Origin: Chitinophagales bacterium
GTDB lineage: Bacteria > Bacteroidota > Bacteroidia > Chitinophagales > Saprospiraceae
Length of the DNA stretch: 64,000 bases
Direction: 5' to 3'
Assembly (NCBI GenBank): GCA_013297745.1
Contig: JAAFIM010000012.1
Coordinates: 1-64,000, forward strand
Shown here in pieces: positions 62,301 through 64,000 of the stretch (position 1 is its first letter; every line of letters begins with the position of its first letter). The notes under the pieces were generated by a model. The model was not told the origin of the DNA, did not search any database, and saw nothing but the letters and a program-made list of their open reading frames with translations. A program made the translations under genes and the position numbers.

Positions 62301-64000
62301 AGCGGTAGCGTTTGTTCTCAAGAATAAAGTATCAAAAGTACAAATTCTAAAATAACTTGGTGCTGGTGTTATGGGATTTGCAAAAATCGTAACCTGAGTA
62401 CTGTCCATATTAGATACGCAACCATTTAATAAAGCCTCCACATAGAAAGTGCGGTTGGTGGTTACATTCGGCACTGTAGTACTTCTGTCATTTGCTAATA
62501 AAACCGTTCTGTTGCTATCCGCCCACCAGTTGTAAGTAGCGTTGGGGATAAACGATGAAGTTAATTGAATATCACTTCCCGCACAGTAAGGTCCTCCGTT
62601 GAAAGCAGAGATAAACGGACGCTGTTTAATCTCCACGCTGAAGCTGTTGGAAACAGCCCCGCAAGAAGTTGCAGCATCTTGGCAAACTAATCTCCACAAA
62701 CCAGCCACATATTGCGGGCTATTGCTAGCTACTGCCAAACGCAAACTGTTGGTTCTTACCAAAGTATCCCCTGCTGGATTTATCCAAAGGGCGCGACTGC
62801 AGCTGTAGTTGGTTGTTAATATAATGCTATCGCCAAAGCAGATGGAATTATTACCTGCTATAGTTGGTGTGGGCGGAACTGCATTAACCACCACTCTTAT
62901 CGTCGTATCGCGAGAAAAACAGCCGTTAATATCTACAGTTCTTAACCTGTAAACACCAGAATCTTGCAACATTACCGGATTGCGCGCTGCTGGCGTGGGC
63001 GAAGTGGAACTAAACCCGTTAGGTCCCGTCCATTGATAACCCAAAGCTGAAGTAGATGTGCTTAAAATCAAAGCATTGCCTTGACAAACTGGAGTATTGG
63101 CAGCAATTTGAGGGGCAGCGGTTTGATTAAACACACGCACACGAACAGGAGTAACCGCAGACACACAATTTCCATTGCTGGATTGTATAAATACTGTAGT
63201 ATCTCTTTGCACGTTAAAAATGGTCAAATCGGGCTGTGCGCCAACTATTGTTGTTCTTAAACTATCTCTGTACCAAAGATAAGATAAACCCGCTTGCGGA
63301 CTAACCGAAACGGTAGCATCTGTACCTACACACACGAAAGGATTATTGCTAATCACGGGCGCGTTGGGAACGGATAAAATGTTGATATTGTAAGTTCTCG
63401 GGGCAGAAACGCAACCCGTAACCGTATCCACGCATATACCTTGCCAGTTGCCAGCTTGATACAAGCGGTTATTTGCAGCTATAGCTATTCTACCATTATT
63501 AGAAACTAAAGTATCCCCAAAAGGACTTATCCATATATTTCTATGGCATACAATATTGGAAACAATTCTAATACTATCCCCAGCGCAAACGTTCTGATTT
63601 CCAGACAATACGGGCGTAGCGGGTATATTACTCACCACCACTCTTATCGCCGTATCGCGGGAAACACAACCATTCGCATAGGTAACATTTAATCTATAAA
63701 TACCAGAATGAATGCCGATAGCGGGCATACGAGGGGCAGGATTTTGTAGGTTAGAAACAAACCCAGCAGGCCCTGTCCAATTATAGCTGCTGGCAACTGT
63801 ATTAGTGAATAAAACTATAGCATCACCAGCACAAACTGTAGTATCAGCCGCTTGTATATTGGGCGCAGCCGCTTGAGGCACAACCCGCACAAGGGTAGAA
63901 CCAGCGGGAGAAGTACAGCCGCTTGTTTGTACGGTTAGATAGAAAATTGTATCTCTTGTAATGTTGTTAATCGTAGGTGTGGCTGTAGTAGCGATTAAGT
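56400..64000 (-). CDS. Giant gliding-motility-type adhesin, SprB-like, 5' partial
   Basis: The frame stays open to the window edge (upstream codons read NITRDTIFYLTV, continuing the repeat pattern), so the GTG at 63890 is not the start. At least ~2530 residues are present. The N-terminal half visible here is a higher-order repeat of three Ig-like types (YxWxGPNGFxS; W-INPAGDTLV with Cys; ATYxWYxDSxRTVLVA, each ~85-90 residues). It is followed by eleven alternating A/B repeats starting xFAGxDxxLC or xANAGxDxxxC. A cadherin-like VVLNDSLTNNWSV domain precedes the gliding-motility type B C-terminal domain (FTPNQDGTNDALIIPC; IFNRWGDVVYESDNYQNDW; FVELRR). It would be exported by T9SS and held by the SprF-like partner, mediating adhesion or gliding. 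Confidence 0.92.
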   Translation of the reverse strand, partial: LIATTATPTINNITRDTIFYLTVQTSGCTSPAGSTLVRVVPQAAAPNIQAADTTVCAGDAIVLFTNTVASSYNWTGPAGFVSNLQNPAPRMPAIGIHSGIYRLNVTYANGCVSRDTAIRVVVSNIPATPVLSGNQNVCAGDSIRIVSNIVCHRNIWISPFGDTLVSNNGRIAIAANNRLYQAGNWQGICVDTVTGCVSAPRTYNINILSVPNAPVISNNPFVCVGTDATVSVSPQAGLSYLWYRDSLRTTIVGAQPDLTIFNVQRDTTVFIQSSNGNCVSAVTPVRVRVFNQTAAPQIAANTPVCQGNALILSTSTSALGYQWTGPNGFSSTSPTPAARNPVMLQDSGVYRLRTVDINGCFSRDTTIRVVVNAVPPTPTIAGNNSICFGDSIILTTNYSCSRALWINPAGDTLVRTNSLRLAVASNSPQYVAGLWRLVCQDAATSCGAVSNSFSVEIKQRPFISAFNGGPYCAGSDIQLTSSFIPNATYNWWADSNRTVLLANDRSTTVPNVTTNRTFYVEALLNGCVSNMDSTQVTIFANPITPAPSYFRICTFDTLFLRTNATAASYWWSGPLGFTSHLQNPIIPNTHPNNAGSYVVTITDVNGCQARSTVEVEIFPKPPTPTISHNAPFCVGTNLTLRTQPYYGVDVDFVWTRPNGVRDTTQVPNYVYNTTTLADTGLYQLFVIVDGCVSLPAEEVIRLYPIPARPNVPANFTVCEGDSIRLITTTDTTNVLNYYWTGPNGFSSNIPQPTIRNAVLGDSGVYRLFVENQFGCRSLDSATRVTVNPKPPVPTIFANSPLCFGDTLRISSGNTCGQSQWISPYGNGAAVLGTPSATNVLWHSGSSTSIPSTNSNYIGGNWYMICIDTVTGCRSRSNTIDIEIKPVPTRPAAFNNSPICAGQSVQLNTATVSGATYAWYADSLRTVLVATSANPTILNLTRDSTFYVDITVNGCRSALGSTRVTVRPRPAKPNVPANFAVCEGSPITLTTSTFTGVSAYQWTGVNGFNSTQRNPTVIMNASPVDSGDYFLRITDQFGCVSLDTMVTVGVNRRPTTPVLTSNSPICAGTNLILTSNLPAVSYIWTAPNSLDTASTANPLTVLPNSANFYRSGSWSLRTVNAAGCTSLVSNAHIVTIETLPSAPMIVSNSPVCRNSSAQLTTNFIANATYTWYGNAALTQVIGTSQNLTVNNLTADSTVYLQMARNGCTTTPVSFVIRVRPNPAAPNVPANFVVCEGDNIVLTSSTLTAQYIWNGVNGFNSNLQNPVAISNANAVHAGAYNLQVIDSFGCASPISSVTVTVNPKPSIAIASSNAPICAGQTLNLVASTSAVGATYQWFNAANGMAIGSGQTLSIPSVSISQAGNYYVVATLNGCNSGNSTPTNVIINDIPSTAAFAGTDIALCNQFTTNLSATMPSIGAGKWTTTGAAVIANPNMPNSAVYNLAAGQNTFIWTLSNGSCLDYSRDTMVVSVTPSSSDLANAGTDINVCGTTPVQLTATSPSISSGRWTQPVAQSSAGVTISNITASSPSISGLQGGRNYTFTWTLSNGNCVDYSTDQVNINVSASPPDNAFAGMDIRICNNNSTTLTALPSQYGTGRWTIANGGGLIIDPTQPATFVANLPSDTTRFVWTLSNGTCLNYSRDTMLVIVSSANDIAEAGAGQVLCSVNNISLSATVPSVGGGRWSQSAAQANQGVVIVNPTSATTQVTGLVGGSIYTFTWTLSNGSCINYSSDVTTINITNVPPDRAFAGNDINLCGTNVTSLQAASPAAATGRWTSTSTATIVNPVSPSSQITNLPMGQSVFVWTLSSGSCVNYDFDSVIINVTQPSNDVANAGRDSTYCNASTVTLNGNTPSAVGGVGTWTQTAAQAGTGVVISNVTANTPSVTGLTAGNLYTFTWTFSNGGCVNYSTDNVNIRIDALPNSAAFAGNDTVLCGGNAVRLRARQPLVGTGLWTTANIATIVNPNLDTTEVFNIQQDTSFYVWTLSNGVCRDYSADTVRVVLVQASTDIAFAGLDQTLCSSDSIQLNADVPLTSTGRWTQSSGQQSAGVFIVNPTAPNATVRNLRPGNSYTFTWTLSTAGCPNFSTDQVTYNINAIPQERAYAGLDTTLCNSSTFNLNAIAPQLGSGSWTTNSSAVIINPSDARSVVVNVPAGTSVFYWTLSNGVCQNFSSDSMVVISAPPTTDFANAGLDLNVCDSSTLTLNASPTTNSTGRWSQSVAQAGDSVTITNPNSPNAIIGNLRPNQSYVFMWSLSNSVCADFDVDTITVTVSRLPNDVANAGDDLVFCGTGSIFVEATTPSQGTGLWTSPTNATIITPTALRTEVLNLVNGENILIWSLTNGACRNYSVDTLFVTVDERPEANRDSFRVIYNNNGTNVNVVLNDSLTNNWSVSLVAPPANGIVTNNNDGSFGVVLTNFLGTETFTYTVCNTNCPAEFCDTTTVTLLIDGGLNCDVPNIFTPNQDGTNDALIIPCLSNYPNSKIVIFNRWGDVVYESDNYQNDWQGTFRNEPLPDGTYFYILTTSPQQVFQGFVELRR

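Noticed and set aside
1-64000. tRNA or rRNA genes
   Set aside because: No GGTTCGAATC-like T-arm or rRNA core sequence was found on reading both strands.

Overview
The window looks like a chromosomal segment of an AT-rich, gliding-type member of the Bacteroidota. Four things point there. Several secreted proteins end in type IX secretion (T9SS) sorting domains. There is a SprB-like giant adhesin / PorP-SprF / OmpA-propeller locus. Promoters carry the Bacteroidota -7 box TAnnTTTG, with no obvious Shine-Dalgarno sequences. The compact SRP RNA has a GAAA-capped tip. The genus cannot be told from the sequence alone.

Layout. 1-6.5 kb: a tandemly duplicated set of T9SS cargo genes, the first cut by the window edge and the last decayed. 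6.6-13.3 kb: SRP RNA, a secreted subtilase, a small membrane protein, a DegP/HtrA protease, a PH-SHOCT protein and an ABC exporter. 13.4-19.1 kb: a 41-bp minisatellite, a hypothetical gene, an FG-GAP/VCBS T9SS protein and two tandem secreted paralogues. 19.1-30.5 kb: a UbiA-like membrane protein, RecD2-like helicase, a hypothetical protein, another T9SS cargo, mnmD, two lipoproteins, a PlsB-like acyltransferase and prmA. 30.8-45.6 kb: a 1683-residue exported protein, a large repeat field, a helical-repeat protein, a small exported protein, an SbtA-type bicarbonate transporter, a second and denser repeat field, a TonB-dependent receptor and an exported endonuclease/phosphatase-fold protein. 45.6-52.6 kb: two REP-associated tyrosine transposases (RAYTs), one on each side of recJ, each followed by its own palindrome array, then an LRR lipoprotein. 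52.6-64 kb: an OmpA/propeller protein, a PorP/SprF protein and a giant adhesin that runs off the window, all on the minus strand.

How it fits together. The T9SS cargo genes and the SprF/OmpA/adhesin operon serve surface display and probably gliding or adhesion. DegP, the PlsB-like enzyme, PrmA, MnmD, RecJ, RecD2-like and SRP RNA are housekeeping functions.

The most unusual content is the non-coding repeat system. Two related 148-residue HUH/Tyr transposases each sit beside an array (92-bp and 90-bp periods) of two-palindrome units. The two arrays use different primary palindromes, and stem substitutions within array 2 are compensated on the opposite arm. Related palindromes also occur inside dispersed elements bounded by inverted GTTTAGTA termini (25.9, 30.6, 40.7-41.7 and 52.3 kb, with degenerate or partial copies at 11.2 and 36.0 kb). 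I propose this as a two-lineage RAYT/REP system with nested non-autonomous carriers. That proposal is inference; the repeats and palindromes are read directly.
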